A stretch of DNA of 64,000 bases from Brachymonas denitrificans. Its GTDB lineage: Bacteria; Pseudomonadota; Gammaproteobacteria; Burkholderiales; Burkholderiaceae_C. Below, one piece after another: positions 35,355 to 44,482 of this stretch (positions are counted from its first letter, which is position 1; the number at the start of each line of letters is the position of its first letter). Position numbers and translations under genes: made by a program. A model generated the notes under the pieces. That model saw only the letters and a list, made by a program, of their open reading frames with translations, was not told the DNA's origin and ran no database searches. The stretch spans positions 2,495,001 to 2,559,000 of the forward strand of contig NZ_CAJQUA010000001.1 in the NCBI RefSeq assembly GCF_907163135.1, given 5' to 3'.

Positions 35355-36722
35355 ATGAATGCCTTGCACCTGTTCCTGCCCTGCGCCGCTGGCGTCGAGG
35401 GCTATCTGGCCGACGAAGTCGCGGCCATCACGGCACTGCCGCCGGGCCAGATCCAGGCCCTGCGCGCCGGAGTGCTGGTGCACGGCAGCTGGCGTAACGC
35501 GCTGCAGCTCAACCTGCACAGCCGGCTGGCCCAGCGCGTGCTGGTGCAGCTCTCGCGCACGCCCTACCAGAACGAGGCCGACCTGTACGAAGCCGCCTCG
35601 GCCATCGCTTGGGAAATGTGGTTCACGCCACAGCAGACTTTCCGCATCGACATCACGGCGCAGCGCAGCCCGCTCAAGAGCCTGAACTTTGCCGCGCTCA
35701 GGATCAAGGATGCCGTGGCCGACCGCTTCCGCGCCCGCGCCGGCAGCCGCCCCAGCGTGGATACCCAGTGGCCGCACGTGCGCATCTTTGCCCACCTCAC
35801 CAATGACCGCATGGCGCTGTACATCGACACCTCGGGCGAGCCGCTGTTCAAGCGCGGCTGGCGCGAGGACAAGGGCGATGCGCCACTCAAGGAAACGCTG
35901 GCCGCCGCCATGATCGCCGCCAGCGGCTGGAGGCCCGAAACCGGCCAGCCGCTGTATGACCCCTGCTGCGGCAGCGGCACCATCGTCGTGGAGGCGGCGC
36001 AGATGGCATGCCGCATGGCGCCGGGCGCGCAGCGCCGATTCGGTTTCGAGCGTCTGCTGCCGTTCCAGGCCCATGTCTGGCAGCAGTTGCGCCAGGAGGC
36101 GCGCGCCGCCGAACTGCGCGATGGCCCGCTGCTGGTGTTCGGCAGCGACGTGGCGCACCGCATGGTCGACTTTGCCCAGCGCAATGCCCAGCGCGCCGGC
36201 GTGGCACATGCCGTGCAGCTGCGCGGCGGCGATGCCCTGCAGCGCATGCCGCCTACTGATGCGCCCGGCATCCTGCTGGTCAACCCGCCCTACGGCGAGC
36301 GCATTGCCGCGGCCGGTGTGGCCGGCCAGCGCGCCGAGGAGCGTGCCCGCAGCGCGCCGCGCGTGCACCGCGTCGGCGGCACCCTGGGCACCGGCACGCT
36401 GCGCGAGGCTGCCGCCAGCCGGGGCGGCCGCGAAAGCGCCATCATGGCCGCCGGCAGCGAAGATGACGATTTCTTCGCCCGCCTGGCCAGCCACTGGAAG
36501 AAGCACTACACCGGCTGGACCGCATGGATGCTGACCCCCGATCGCGACCTGCCGCGCCGCATGCGCCTGAAGGAAACGCGCAAGATCCCGATGTGGAACG
36601 GCCCGATCGAGTGCCGCCTGTTCCGCTTCGACCTGGTGGCAGGCTCCATGCAGACGCGCGCGCCGCGTGACGCAAGCGCGGGCGACGCCACGGTGACCGG
36701 CCCGGGAGGTGCCGGCCAGTGA
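35355..36722 (+). CDS. THUMP-domain class I SAM-dependent RNA methyltransferase (RlmL-like)
   Basis: 455 aa. N-terminal THUMP region (residues ~1-165), then a methyltransferase fold with YDPCCGSGTIVVEAAQ (SAM site) and LLVNPPYGERIAAAG (catalytic NPPY). It corresponds to the RlmL half of E. coli RlmKL, which makes m2G in 23S rRNA, without the RlmK half. After NPPY there is an Arg/Ala-rich insertion (AGQRAEERARSAPRVHRVGG) not usual for the family. Overlaps the lipoprotein gene by 4 bases. Confidence 0.85.
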   Translation: MNALHLFLPCAAGVEGYLADEVAAITALPPGQIQALRAGVLVHGSWRNALQLNLHSRLAQRVLVQLSRTPYQNEADLYEAASAIAWEMWFTPQQTFRIDITAQRSPLKSLNFAALRIKDAVADRFRARAGSRPSVDTQWPHVRIFAHLTNDRMALYIDTSGEPLFKRGWREDKGDAPLKETLAAAMIAASGWRPETGQPLYDPCCGSGTIVVEAAQMACRMAPGAQRRFGFERLLPFQAHVWQQLRQEARAAELRDGPLLVFGSDVAHRMVDFAQRNAQRAGVAHAVQLRGGDALQRMPPTDAPGILLVNPPYGERIAAAGVAGQRAEERARSAPRVHRVGGTLGTGTLREAAASRGGRESAIMAAGSEDDDFFARLASHWKKHYTGWTAWMLTPDRDLPRRMRLKETRKIPMWNGPIECRLFRFDLVAGSMQTRAPRDASAGDATVTGPGGAGQ

Positions 36723-37819
36723 GCGCACAGGGCAGGGCAACACGGCTGGGCGCGCGACTGCTTCAGGCCGCTGCGGCGCTGGCATTGGCCCTGTCGCTAG
36801 CAGGCTGCGAGCGCGGCAGCGGCGATGCGTTGACGCCGCCCAACAATGGCGTGGCCAGTTCCCTGCATCTCAACGCGCTGATGGACGCCGCCTTCGGCAG
36901 CCAGCAACAGGTGATAGACACCCAGCAGGTGCGCTGGCGTGCCAACCTGATGCTGCCGCCGGCGCAGGAGGCACGTCTTCCCAGCGTCATGTTGCCGGCC
37001 AGCGAGCCGCTGGCGCCGCTGCCTCCCCTGACGGCAGCCAGCCACCCCCTGCCGGTGGCGCTGCAGCGTACTGCCGTCGTGACGATCCCGCGCGAAGTGG
37101 TGCGCCTCAATGACACCCGGGCCGTGCTGGTGTTCGAGTCGGTGCCGGCTGACGGGGAGGGCCGCCCGGCGCGCAGGCAGACCAGCCAGGCTGTGCTGGG
37201 CGCCGTATTCTATTCGCGTGCGGCGGCCGGGAAGAACAGCCCTGAAAAGCCGCGTGCTGCCGGCGAAGAGCAATGGCAGGTCAGCCGCTTCCTGCCCTAC
37301 GTCGACGCAGTCGGCTACGAAGGCAGCGCCGGCGACAGCCAGGTCTACAAACTGGCTCCCGAGCGCTACCTGCTCACCTTCGAATCCGAAAGCTGCTGGC
37401 AGGGCACCTGCGGCAGCTGGCTGCATGGCTATCTGCTGCAACCCGAAGGCATGGCGCTGGCCTTGCAGTCGCGTCTGGCCGGCAATAACCGTGCCGCCTA
37501 TGCCGATTGCGATGCGCGGCTGTCGCCGCAGCGCAGCGGGCCGCGCCAGCGCCGCCGCCCGGCGGCTGCGGACCCGGCCACACCCGCTTCTGCCGCCGCC
37601 AGCGCCGCGATCGACAGCCACAGCTGCTTCGACGTGCGCGGCGAAGTGCATCCGATCTCGCGCGAGGCTGCCAGCGCCGATGTCTCCATCCGCTTCAAGG
37701 GCCTGGTATCCACCGTGCGCGGCGAGCGCCAGACGGTGCAGGAAACCCAGCTGTTCCGTCTGAACGACGGCCTGTACGAGCAGGTGGACGGCGGGCCGAA
37801 CCCGGTGCCGGAGTTCTGA
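36719..37819 (+). CDS. Putative outer-membrane or periplasmic lipoprotein, unknown function
   Basis: 366 aa from a GTG that overlaps the methyltransferase stop. Signal sequence AAAALALALSLAGC ends in a lipobox with Cys30 or nearby, so a lipid-anchored protein is predicted. Mature region has no recognised domain; it has Cys pairs (SCWQGTCGSW; DSHSCFDV) that may form disulfides, and a Pro/Ala/Arg-rich stretch (~residues 265-290). It sits in a tightly overlapping trio with the methyltransferase and the PIN gene. Confidence 0.7.
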   Translation: MSAQGRATRLGARLLQAAAALALALSLAGCERGSGDALTPPNNGVASSLHLNALMDAAFGSQQQVIDTQQVRWRANLMLPPAQEARLPSVMLPASEPLAPLPPLTAASHPLPVALQRTAVVTIPREVVRLNDTRAVLVFESVPADGEGRPARRQTSQAVLGAVFYSRAAAGKNSPEKPRAAGEEQWQVSRFLPYVDAVGYEGSAGDSQVYKLAPERYLLTFESESCWQGTCGSWLHGYLLQPEGMALALQSRLAGNNRAAYADCDARLSPQRSGPRQRRRPAAADPATPASAAASAAIDSHSCFDVRGEVHPISREAASADVSIRFKGLVSTVRGERQTVQETQLFRLNDGLYEQVDGGPNPVPEF

Positions 37820-38256
37820 TGCAGCCTGTCGTCATCGACACCAACATCGTGCTCGACCTGCTGGTGTTCGAGGAACCTGCCGTTGTGCCGCTGCGCGAGG
37901 CGCTGCAGCAGGGCCGGCTGCAATGGCTGGCCACGCCGCGCATGCGCGAGGAACTGGCGCGCGTGCTGCACTACCCGCAGATCGCCAGGCGCGCCGCCTA
38001 CCACGGCCGCGAGAACGAGGCCGTGCTGGCCGCCATGGATGCCCGGGTGCAATGGATGGAGCCGGCGCCGCGCTGCGAGGTGATCTGCAAGGATGCCGAT
38101 GACCAGTGCTTCATCGACCTGGCGCTGCTGCATCAGGCCCTGCTGCTGAGCAAGGACGGCTACGTGCTGCGCCTGCGCAAGCGCCTCGCCAGGCAGGGCG
38201 TGACGGTGGCGCGTGCCTTGCCCGCGCACTGGTGCGAGCCGGCCCTGTCGGCGTGA
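37819..38256 (+). CDS. PIN-domain ribonuclease-like protein (COG1569 type)
   Basis: 145 aa. PVVIDTNIVLDLLVF, RMREELARVLHY and CKDADDQCFIDLALLHQA hold the acidic residues of the PIN active site, and LLSKDGYVLRLRKRLA is typical of the COG1569 subgroup, annotated as toxin of toxin-antitoxin pairs. No antitoxin-like gene precedes it; instead its ATG overlaps the lipoprotein stop (TGATG). It may be a solitary, housekeeping PIN nuclease. Confidence 0.82.
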   Translation: MQPVVIDTNIVLDLLVFEEPAVVPLREALQQGRLQWLATPRMREELARVLHYPQIARRAAYHGRENEAVLAAMDARVQWMEPAPRCEVICKDADDQCFIDLALLHQALLLSKDGYVLRLRKRLARQGVTVARALPAHWCEPALSA

Positions 38257-38369
38257 TCCTACCGGGGGCAGCGCCCTGCGCTGATGGAGGCTGTGCACGG
38301 GACAAACTAGAGTGAAAGCATGTCAGGCGTCAAGCGGCGCCGGGCGATCCACTCAACCAGGAGGTCATC

Positions 38370-38540
38370 ATGCTCAAGTGGGCCATCATCTTTGCCATCA
38401 TCGCCTTTGTTGCGGGCATTTTCGGCTTTACCGGCATCTCGGCCGGCGCTGCCGGCATTGCGAAGATTCTGTTCATCGTCTTCGTGGTGCTGTTCCTGAT
38501 CATGCTGGTGCTCGGCGTGATGGGCGCGAAGAAGCTCTAG
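38370..38540 (+). CDS. DUF1328 small membrane protein (YtjA type)
   Basis: 56 aa, begins [16 protein letters not shown] and ends MGAKKL. Two hydrophobic helices with [17 protein letters not shown] between them are the DUF1328 pattern. AGGAGG is 5 bases before the ATG. Function unknown; members are often stress-induced. Confidence 0.88.
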   Translation: MLKWAIIFAIIAFVAGIFGFTGISAGAAGIAKILFIVFVVLFLIMLVLGVMGAKKL

Positions 38541-38578
38541 CCGGCACGCGGTGACTGATCACCGAAGACGCCACAAGC

Positions 38579-38614
38579 AGGAAGGGCTGCACCCGCAAGG
38601 ATGCAGCCCTTCCT
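38579..38614. terminator. Strong hairpin between convergent DUF1328 and panD genes
   Basis: A perfect 13-bp stem AGGAAGGGCTGCA / TGCAGCCCTTCCT with a 10-base loop. U-tracts do not directly follow on either strand, so it may be a weak bidirectional terminator or a 3'-end stabiliser. Confidence 0.55.
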
Positions 38615-38633
38615 GTTGGAAAAAAAAGCAGGC

Positions 38634-39026
38634 TCAGGCCGCTTCCATCTCCTGCGTCGGGATATGCGAGCGCAGCTCGATCTGGCGGTTGTTCTCGTCC
38701 ACGAACACCAGTTGCGGCTTGTGCGCGGCGATTTCGCTGGCTTCCAGCTGCACGAAGGCAGCGATGATCACCAGGTCGCCCTTGGCGGCACGGCGTGCGG
38801 CCGAGCCGTTCACGGAAATCATGCCGCTGCCACGCTCGCCCTTGATGGCGTAGGTGGTGAAGCGTTCGCCGTTGTTGATGTTCCAGATGTCGATCTGCTC
38901 GAATTCGCGGATGCCGGAAGCTTCCAGCAGGTTTTCGTCGATGGCGCAGGAGCCTTCGTAGTGCAGTTCGCAGTGGGTAACGGTGGCGCGATGGATCTTG
39001 CCATTCAGCAGGGTATGACGGGGCAT
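38634..39026 (-). CDS. panD: Aspartate 1-decarboxylase precursor
   Basis: 130 aa. Makes beta-alanine from aspartate for pantothenate. [22 protein letters not shown] holds the self-cleavage Gly-Ser that yields the pyruvoyl group; [21 protein letters not shown] is the conserved middle. A possible -10 (TACAAT, minus strand around 39067-39072) lies upstream. Full length and intact. Confidence 0.96.
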   Translation of the reverse strand: MPRHTLLNGKIHRATVTHCELHYEGSCAIDENLLEASGIREFEQIDIWNINNGERFTTYAIKGERGSGMISVNGSAARRAAKGDLVIIAAFVQLEASEIAAHKPQLVFVDENNRQIELRSHIPTQEMEAA

Positions 39027-39107
39027 TGACGGTCCTTGGTCAGGAAAGAAATGCGAAAGAAGCGCGATTGTATAGAGTGGCGCCGCAACGCGGGGTAAAA
39101 ATTCGGT

Positions 39108-40841
39108 TTACTGTTTCGTCATTGCGACAGCTAAAGCTTCCGCCACCTTGATGCCATCCACGGCCGCGGACAGGATGCCGCCGGCATAGCCCGCGCCTTC
39201 GCCGGCCGGGTACAGGCCGGGCACGCCCGGACTCTGCAGCGTTTCGCGGTCGCGGTCGATATGGATGGGGGAGGAGGTGCGCGTTTCCACGCCGGTGAGC
39301 ATGGCGTCGCTCCAGTCGTAGCCGCGGATCTTGCGGCCGAAGGCGGGCAGGGCCTCGCGCATGGCGTAGATGGCGTAGTGGGGCAGGGCGCGCGACAGGT
39401 CGGTCAGCGTCACGCCCGGCTTGTAGGAGGGCTCGACCGCACCCAGTTGCGTAGACGGGCGCTGCTCCAGGAAATCGCCCACGGTCTGGCCGGGTGCGCG
39501 GTAGTCGCCGCCACCCATGCGGAAGGCCTGGCTCTCCAGAATGCGCTGCAGGGCGATGCCGGCCAGCGGATGCGCCGGACTGCGGCCCGAGCCCACGCCG
39601 TCACGCTCCAGCACGGCCGGCGACAGCTGCTCGGCCCTGGCTAGCGCCTCGGCGGCGGGCCGGTCGGGATCCAGTTGCGGAAAATCCGCCGGCGTGATGC
39701 CGACCACCATGCCGGCGTTGGCATTGCGTTCGGCGCGCGAATACTGGCTCATGCCATTGGTGACCACGCGGCCCGGCTCGCTGGTGGCGGCCACCACGGT
39801 GCCGCCCGGGCACATGCAGAAGCTGTACACGGCGCGGCCATTGCTCGCGTGATGCACCAGCTTGTAATCCGCCGCGCCCAGGAGCGGATGGCCGGCGTGC
39901 ACGCCCCAGCGCGCCTGGTCGATCAGGCTTTGCGGATGCTCGATGCGGAAACCGACGGAGAAGGGTTTGGCTTGCATGGGCACGCCGTGCTCGAACAGCA
40001 TGGTGAAGCTGTCGCGCGCGCTGTGGCCCAGCGCGAAGATGGCATGGCGTGCCGGCAGTTCGTAGTCGCTCCCGCGGGCAAGGTCGTGCACCTGCAGCGC
40101 CTGCAAGGCGCCGCCCGCATCGCGCACGATATCGTCCACGCGCTGCTGGAAGCGCACTTCGCCGCCCAGCGCCTCGATCTGCGCGCGGATATTCTCCACC
40201 ACCTTCACCAGGCGGAAGGTACCGATGTGCTGCCTGGCCACATAGAGGATGTCTTCCGGCGCGCCGGCCTTGACGAATTCCTCCATCACCTTGCGGCCCA
40301 GGTGGCGCGGATCCTTGATCTGGCTGTAGAGCTTGCCGTCGCTGAAGGTGCCGGCGCCGCCCTCGCCGAACTGCACGTTGCTCTCGGGCGTGAGCACCTG
40401 CTTGCGCCACAGGCCCCAGGTGTCCTTGGTGCGCTCGCGCACGGTCTTGCCGCGCTCCAGCACGATGGGCTTGAAACCCATCTGCGCCAGCGCCAGCGCC
40501 GCCAGCATGCCGCAGGGGCCGAAGCCGATCACCACCGGGCGCTCCGTCAGGTGCGCCGGGGCGTGCGCGGGGGCGTACCAGCGCATGTCGGGCGTGGGCT
40601 GGATGTGGGCGTTGCCGGCGTGGCGCTGCAGCAGTGCCTCCACGCTGCTGCAGGCGTCGGCCAGCGTCACATCGACGATGAACACCTGCTGCAGCTGCTT
40701 CTTGCGGGCATCAAAGCTGCGCTTGTGCACATGCACGTCGTCCAGGTCGGCGGGGGGCAGGCCCAGGACATCGGCCACGGCCTGGCGCAGATCGGCATCG
40801 CTGCTGTCGAGCGGCAGCCGGATTTCGGAGAGTCGGATCAT
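39108..40841 (-). CDS. FAD/NAD(P)-dependent dehydrogenase (COG2509 family)
   Basis: 577 aa. A short N-terminal domain (MIRLSEIRLPLDSSDADLRQ) precedes the Rossmann motif VVIGFGPCGMLAALALAQMG; FGEGGAGTFSDGKLYSQIKD, YSFCMCPGGTVVAA and YPAGEGAGYAGGILSAAVDG are the family signatures. Predicted to be a flavoprotein of uncertain substrate; some relatives are described only as uncharacterised FAD-utilising dehydrogenases. ATG 40841 is chosen since the open frame continuing upstream runs into the rnpB gene. Confidence 0.85.
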   Translation of the reverse strand: MIRLSEIRLPLDSSDADLRQAVADVLGLPPADLDDVHVHKRSFDARKKQLQQVFIVDVTLADACSSVEALLQRHAGNAHIQPTPDMRWYAPAHAPAHLTERPVVIGFGPCGMLAALALAQMGFKPIVLERGKTVRERTKDTWGLWRKQVLTPESNVQFGEGGAGTFSDGKLYSQIKDPRHLGRKVMEEFVKAGAPEDILYVARQHIGTFRLVKVVENIRAQIEALGGEVRFQQRVDDIVRDAGGALQALQVHDLARGSDYELPARHAIFALGHSARDSFTMLFEHGVPMQAKPFSVGFRIEHPQSLIDQARWGVHAGHPLLGAADYKLVHHASNGRAVYSFCMCPGGTVVAATSEPGRVVTNGMSQYSRAERNANAGMVVGITPADFPQLDPDRPAAEALARAEQLSPAVLERDGVGSGRSPAHPLAGIALQRILESQAFRMGGGDYRAPGQTVGDFLEQRPSTQLGAVEPSYKPGVTLTDLSRALPHYAIYAMREALPAFGRKIRGYDWSDAMLTGVETRTSSPIHIDRDRETLQSPGVPGLYPAGEGAGYAGGILSAAVDGIKVAEALAVAMTKQ

Positions 40842-40909
40842 GATGGGCTTGTGGCAATCAAGCAAAACATCAATTATCGGATACGCTGGCGCTGCTGTCA
40901 TCCCTCTGG

Positions 40910-40915
40910 GATAAT
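40910..40915 (+). promoter_or_regulatory. -10 element of rnpB
   Basis: GATAAT, 7 bases before the predicted 5' end of RNase P RNA; -35 region (TGGCGC around 40887) is weak. Confidence 0.5.
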
Positions 40916-40922
40916 GCGCAGC

Positions 40923-41242
40923 GTGAAGCCTGCCAGACCGCCGCTGGTGCCAACGTGGAAACACGGCACTGGAGGAACGTCCGGACTGCACAGGACAGCG
41001 CAGGAGGTAACACCTCTCCACCGCGAGGTGAGGATCAGAGCAACAGAGACGAGCCGCTTGAGTGCGGGTGAAACGGGCAATCTCTGCGCGCAGCAATACC
41101 AAGTAGGCCAGCGTTGATGTGGTTCCGCAGAGCTGGCGGGTAGGTAGCACCGAGCCGGGTGGGCGACCCCCGGCCCAGATGAATGGCGGTCACGCAGCGG
41201 GCAACCGCTGTGCACAGAATCCGGCTTATCGGCAGACTTCAC
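40923..41242 (+). ncRNA. rnpB: RNase P RNA (bacterial class A)
   Basis: Catalytic RNA that removes 5' leaders from tRNAs. The ends pair as helix P1 (GTGAAG with CTTCAC, then TGCC with GGCA). Core sequences include GAGGAACGTCCGGACTGCACAG, cut here to ACGTCCGGACTGCAC, then GAGGATCAGAGCAACAGAGA, GGTGAAACGGGCAATCT, GCAATACCAAGTAGGC, GGGTAGGTAGCACC and CAGATGAATGGC, with AGAATCCGGCTTATCGGCA near the 3' end. Size (~320 nt) is a little shorter than E. coli, as in other betaproteobacteria. It is read away from the FAD oxidoreductase gene. Confidence 0.95.
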
Positions 41243-41288
41243 ACTTTCTTTTCCGGTTCGCGCATTTTTTGCGGCAGACCCTCCGCCC

Positions 41289-42839
41289 ATGATGTTCCCC
41301 TTTCTCCGTGCAATTGCCGACGCGCGCGCGCCCATCCGTGCGCGCTGGATCGGCTTGTTCCTGCTGGTCTACGGTGCGCTCTGGCTGCTGGTGCATGGCG
41401 GCACGGTGCTGGTGCCGCCGATGGACAACATCGAACAGCTGATCTGGGTGCGCAAGCTGGAGTGGGGCTACTACAAGCATCCGCCGCTGACAACCGTGCT
41501 GCTCTGGCCACTGGTGCAACTCTTCGGCCTGCATGGCTGGGTCACCTACGTGCTGGGCGCGACGCTCACGCTCGGTGCATTGGGCCTGCTCTGGTGGTTG
41601 CTGCGCCGCATGCACGACAGCCGGTTCGCCACCATCGCGCTGCTGGCCATGCTGTGTATCACCAATATCGGCGGGCGGCTGCATTTCTACAACCACAACA
41701 CCACGCTGCTGCTGTTCACGGTACTGAGCGCAGTGGCTGCCTGGCTGGCGCTGGAACAGCGCCGCTGGACCTGGTGGGCGCTCCTGGGACTGTCACTCGG
41801 CGCCGGGGCGCTGGCCAAGTACCAGATCGGCCTGTCGGTGGCGGCGCTGCTGCTGGTGTGGTGGCGCGCGCGCGGCTGGAAGGATCCGGTGCAATTGGGC
41901 GGCCTGTTCCTGGCCGGGGTGATTTCCATGCTGGTGTTTGCGCCGCATGCCTGGTGGCAGTGGCAGCATGGTACCGATACGATCGACTATGCCATGAGCA
42001 CGTCGGTGGCCGCCGGCGAGGCGGGGCTGGACGGTGTCGGCGGCAGTCTGCTGTGGCTGGTCGAGCAACTGCTGACGCGCGGCATACTCTCCGGCTTGCT
42101 GCTGGGACTGGGCGTTTGGCTCTGGCGCCGGCGCCGCCCCTCCGGCGCAAGCCCCTCAGCCGTCGGCGTGGTTTCCACCCAGGCCAAAACGCCTGTCAGT
42201 CCGGCCTTCTTTCTGCTGGCCTGGGGCGGCCTGCCTCTGTTGCTGATGTTGCTGATGGGTCTGCTGTTCGGCTCTGTGCTGCAGCGCCATTGGGGTGTGG
42301 CATACCTGCCGGCCTGCATGGCAGGCGCCATGCTGCTGGCCCGTCGTATTGACTGGCCGGCAGTGCTGGCTCGCCCGGTGCTGTGCATCTTCATCGTGCT
42401 GCAGGCGCTACTCATGCTGCAGGTGGTGCTGACCTCGTCCTACGGCCTGTCCGGATTCCGCAACCGCGCCTGGCGCAATTTCGATGCCGCGCGCGTGGCG
42501 GCCGCCATGGCGCCGCAGGTGCATAAGGCGCTGGACGGAACGGTGCGCGTGCTGATCGGACCCAGCAAGGAAACGGGCGCGATTTCGCTGAATCTGCCAG
42601 AGCGCCCACTGGTGCTGCTCAGCAACAACTACCGCTGGAGCCCGTGGGTGCCGCAAGACCTGGTGGCCCGCTGCGGCGCTGTGAAGATCGAGGTGGAATA
42701 CCGCAACGCAGTTCCGCTGCCGCCAGTGCCGCCTTCGGCCGTTGGCGGCCGAGTCGAGAATCTCGGAGGCGGCATCACCGCCGTGCAGTGGACGGTTCAA
42801 ATGCCCCAGCCAGGCCAGCCGCCATGCCCTGCGCTATGA
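41289..42839 (+). CDS. GT39 (ArnT-like) membrane glycosyltransferase
   Basis: 516 aa with about ten hydrophobic helices. VLVPPMDNIEQLIWVRKLEW and GYYKHPPLTTVLLW place the acidic and KHPP motifs expected for undecaprenyl-phosphate-sugar-dependent GT39 enzymes, which act at the periplasmic face. The C-terminal ~100 residues are soluble. The next genes are a GT2 transferase, a GtrA-like protein and a YdjC-family deacetylase, so it likely transfers a hexosamine from its lipid carrier to lipid A phosphate, like FlmK or Bordetella LgmB. Whether translation starts at 41289 or 41292 is undecided (tandem ATGs). Confidence 0.83.
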   Translation: MMFPFLRAIADARAPIRARWIGLFLLVYGALWLLVHGGTVLVPPMDNIEQLIWVRKLEWGYYKHPPLTTVLLWPLVQLFGLHGWVTYVLGATLTLGALGLLWWLLRRMHDSRFATIALLAMLCITNIGGRLHFYNHNTTLLLFTVLSAVAAWLALEQRRWTWWALLGLSLGAGALAKYQIGLSVAALLLVWWRARGWKDPVQLGGLFLAGVISMLVFAPHAWWQWQHGTDTIDYAMSTSVAAGEAGLDGVGGSLLWLVEQLLTRGILSGLLLGLGVWLWRRRRPSGASPSAVGVVSTQAKTPVSPAFFLLAWGGLPLLLMLLMGLLFGSVLQRHWGVAYLPACMAGAMLLARRIDWPAVLARPVLCIFIVLQALLMLQVVLTSSYGLSGFRNRAWRNFDAARVAAAMAPQVHKALDGTVRVLIGPSKETGAISLNLPERPLVLLSNNYRWSPWVPQDLVARCGAVKIEVEYRNAVPLPPVPPSAVGGRVENLGGGITAVQWTVQMPQPGQPPCPAL

Positions 42840-42872
42840 TGAAACATCCCTGTCCCACAGTGATTGCTGTCC

Positions 42873-43946
42873 ATGCCCAACAAGGCCTCCACTTCTGCTG
42901 ATTCCTCGAAGTCTGCCGGCACCCTGTCCTGCGTGGTTCCGGCCTATAACGAGGCGGACAATCTCGCACGGCTGCTGCCCATGCTGCACGATGAACTGGA
43001 TCGCACCGGGATGGCGTGGGAAATCATCGTCGTCAACGACGGCAGCCGTGACCATACCTTCGACACGCTGGCGAGCCTGAGCGAGCAGATCAGGGGGGTG
43101 CGCGCCGTGCATTTCTCGCGCAACTTCGGCAAGGAAGCGGCGATCACGGCTGGCATCGACATGGCGCACGGCGATGCCGTCATCATCATGGACGCCGACC
43201 TTCAGCATTCGCCTTCCCTGATTCCGGTGATGCTGCAGCACTGGCGCGAGGGCGCCGAGGTGGTATATGCCATCCGCAGCCACCGCGAGGACGAAAAGCC
43301 GCTCAAGCAGATCGGCACCCGCCTGTTCTACCGTGCCGTCAACCGCGGTGCCCGTTTCGGCATACCCCCCGACGCCGGCGATTTCCGCCTGATGGATCGC
43401 AAGGTCGTGCTGGCGCTGCGCCGCCTGCCCGAGCGCAACCGTTTCATGAAAGGGCTGTATGCCTGGGCGGGCTTCCGTACCGTGGCCATTCCCTATCAAC
43501 CACTCACCCGCGAAAGCGGGCTGTCGCACTTCAACGCCATCAAGCTGCTGCATTTCGCCATCGATGGCATGACGGCCTTCACCACCTGGCCGCTGCGCGT
43601 GGTCACGCTGATCGGCCTGCTCGCCGCCGTGGTGGCGTTCCTCTACGGCTCCTGGGTCGTGCTGTCCTATTTCATCTGGGGCAACCACGTGTCGGGCTGG
43701 AGCACGCTGATCGTCTGCATCCTGCTGTTCTCGAGCTTGCAGATGATGTCGCTCGGCGTGATGGGCGAATACATTGCGCGCATCTTCGAGGAGGTCAAGC
43801 GCCGGCCGGTCTACATCGTGTCGGAAGAGCACGGCAGCGGCCTGCCGCGCAAGCGCCGCAACACGCTGTATCCGCTCTCGGGTGGGGCCAACACGGTCCA
43901 TCCCGATCTGCCCGATCCGCTGCCGGATGATGTGACACTGCAGTAG
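42873..43946 (+). CDS. GT2 family glycosyltransferase (polyprenyl-phosphate sugar synthase type)
   Basis: 357 aa. Cytosolic GT-A domain with SCVVPAYNEADNL, IIVVNDGSRDHT, HFSRNFGKEAAI and DAVIIMDADLQHSP (the DXD metal motif), then GLYAWAGFRTVAIPY and two C-terminal membrane helices (residues ~230-250 and 265-290). Similar to GtrB/DPM1/ArnC-type enzymes that load sugar onto undecaprenyl phosphate. ATG 42873 is preferred; the open frame upstream begins at TTG 42864. Adjacent to the GT39 gene with 33 bases between. Confidence 0.87.
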   Translation: MPNKASTSADSSKSAGTLSCVVPAYNEADNLARLLPMLHDELDRTGMAWEIIVVNDGSRDHTFDTLASLSEQIRGVRAVHFSRNFGKEAAITAGIDMAHGDAVIIMDADLQHSPSLIPVMLQHWREGAEVVYAIRSHREDEKPLKQIGTRLFYRAVNRGARFGIPPDAGDFRLMDRKVVLALRRLPERNRFMKGLYAWAGFRTVAIPYQPLTRESGLSHFNAIKLLHFAIDGMTAFTTWPLRVVTLIGLLAAVVAFLYGSWVVLSYFIWGNHVSGWSTLIVCILLFSSLQMMSLGVMGEYIARIFEEVKRRPVYIVSEEHGSGLPRKRRNTLYPLSGGANTVHPDLPDPLPDDVTLQ

Positions 43947-43976
43947 GCCGCACGTGCCCGCCACCAGGGAGAGGCC

Positions 43977-44375
43977 TCAATGCCGATGCGTCGCCGAGCG
44001 GAACGCCCACAGCTTGCCGAGCACATAGGTGCCCGCAGCCACCGCCAGCAGCACGATCGCCAGCAGCAAGTCGTAGCGCCAGGGCAGCCATTGCAGCGCC
44101 AGCGCATAGGCGCCCTGATTGACCGCGAAGCCGGCGGCAGACACCGCAAGAAAGCGCGGCAGCGCCTGCCGCCAGGGCGCGCCGTGTTCGGCAAAGGTCC
44201 AGAGGGCATGGCCGGCAAACGAGACGCCGAAGGCAACCATCCAGCCCAGCACATTGGCCGGCAGCGGGCGCAGCCAGCCTGCCTCCACCAGCAGGCGCAC
44301 CACGCCCCAGTGTACGGCTGCCGCGCAGCAGCCCACGACAATGAAGCGCAGTGGCGGGGGCAGGAGGTGAAGCAT
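43977..44375 (-). CDS. GtrA-like small membrane protein
   Basis: 132 aa with four hydrophobic helices. RFIVVGCCAAAVHWGVV, LGWMVAFGVSFAGHALWTF and AVNQGAYALALQWLPW fit the GtrA family, whose members flip or assist lipid-linked sugars. It is transcribed opposite to its neighbours but its position between the GT2 gene and the deacetylase gene suggests a role in the same pathway. Start ATG 44375 (MLHLLPPP) lacks a strong ribosome-binding site. Confidence 0.8.
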   Translation of the reverse strand: MLHLLPPPLRFIVVGCCAAAVHWGVVRLLVEAGWLRPLPANVLGWMVAFGVSFAGHALWTFAEHGAPWRQALPRFLAVSAAGFAVNQGAYALALQWLPWRYDLLLAIVLLAVAAGTYVLGKLWAFRSATHRH

Positions 44376-44482
44376 GGTGCAGCAAGCAGGGCAAAATGAT
44401 CGAAGCGGCCATTCTATGCCTGCGCTGGCTTCGCTCCCGGCTGCTCCATGCTGTAATTCGGCGCCCATGCCACAATCGCCCA

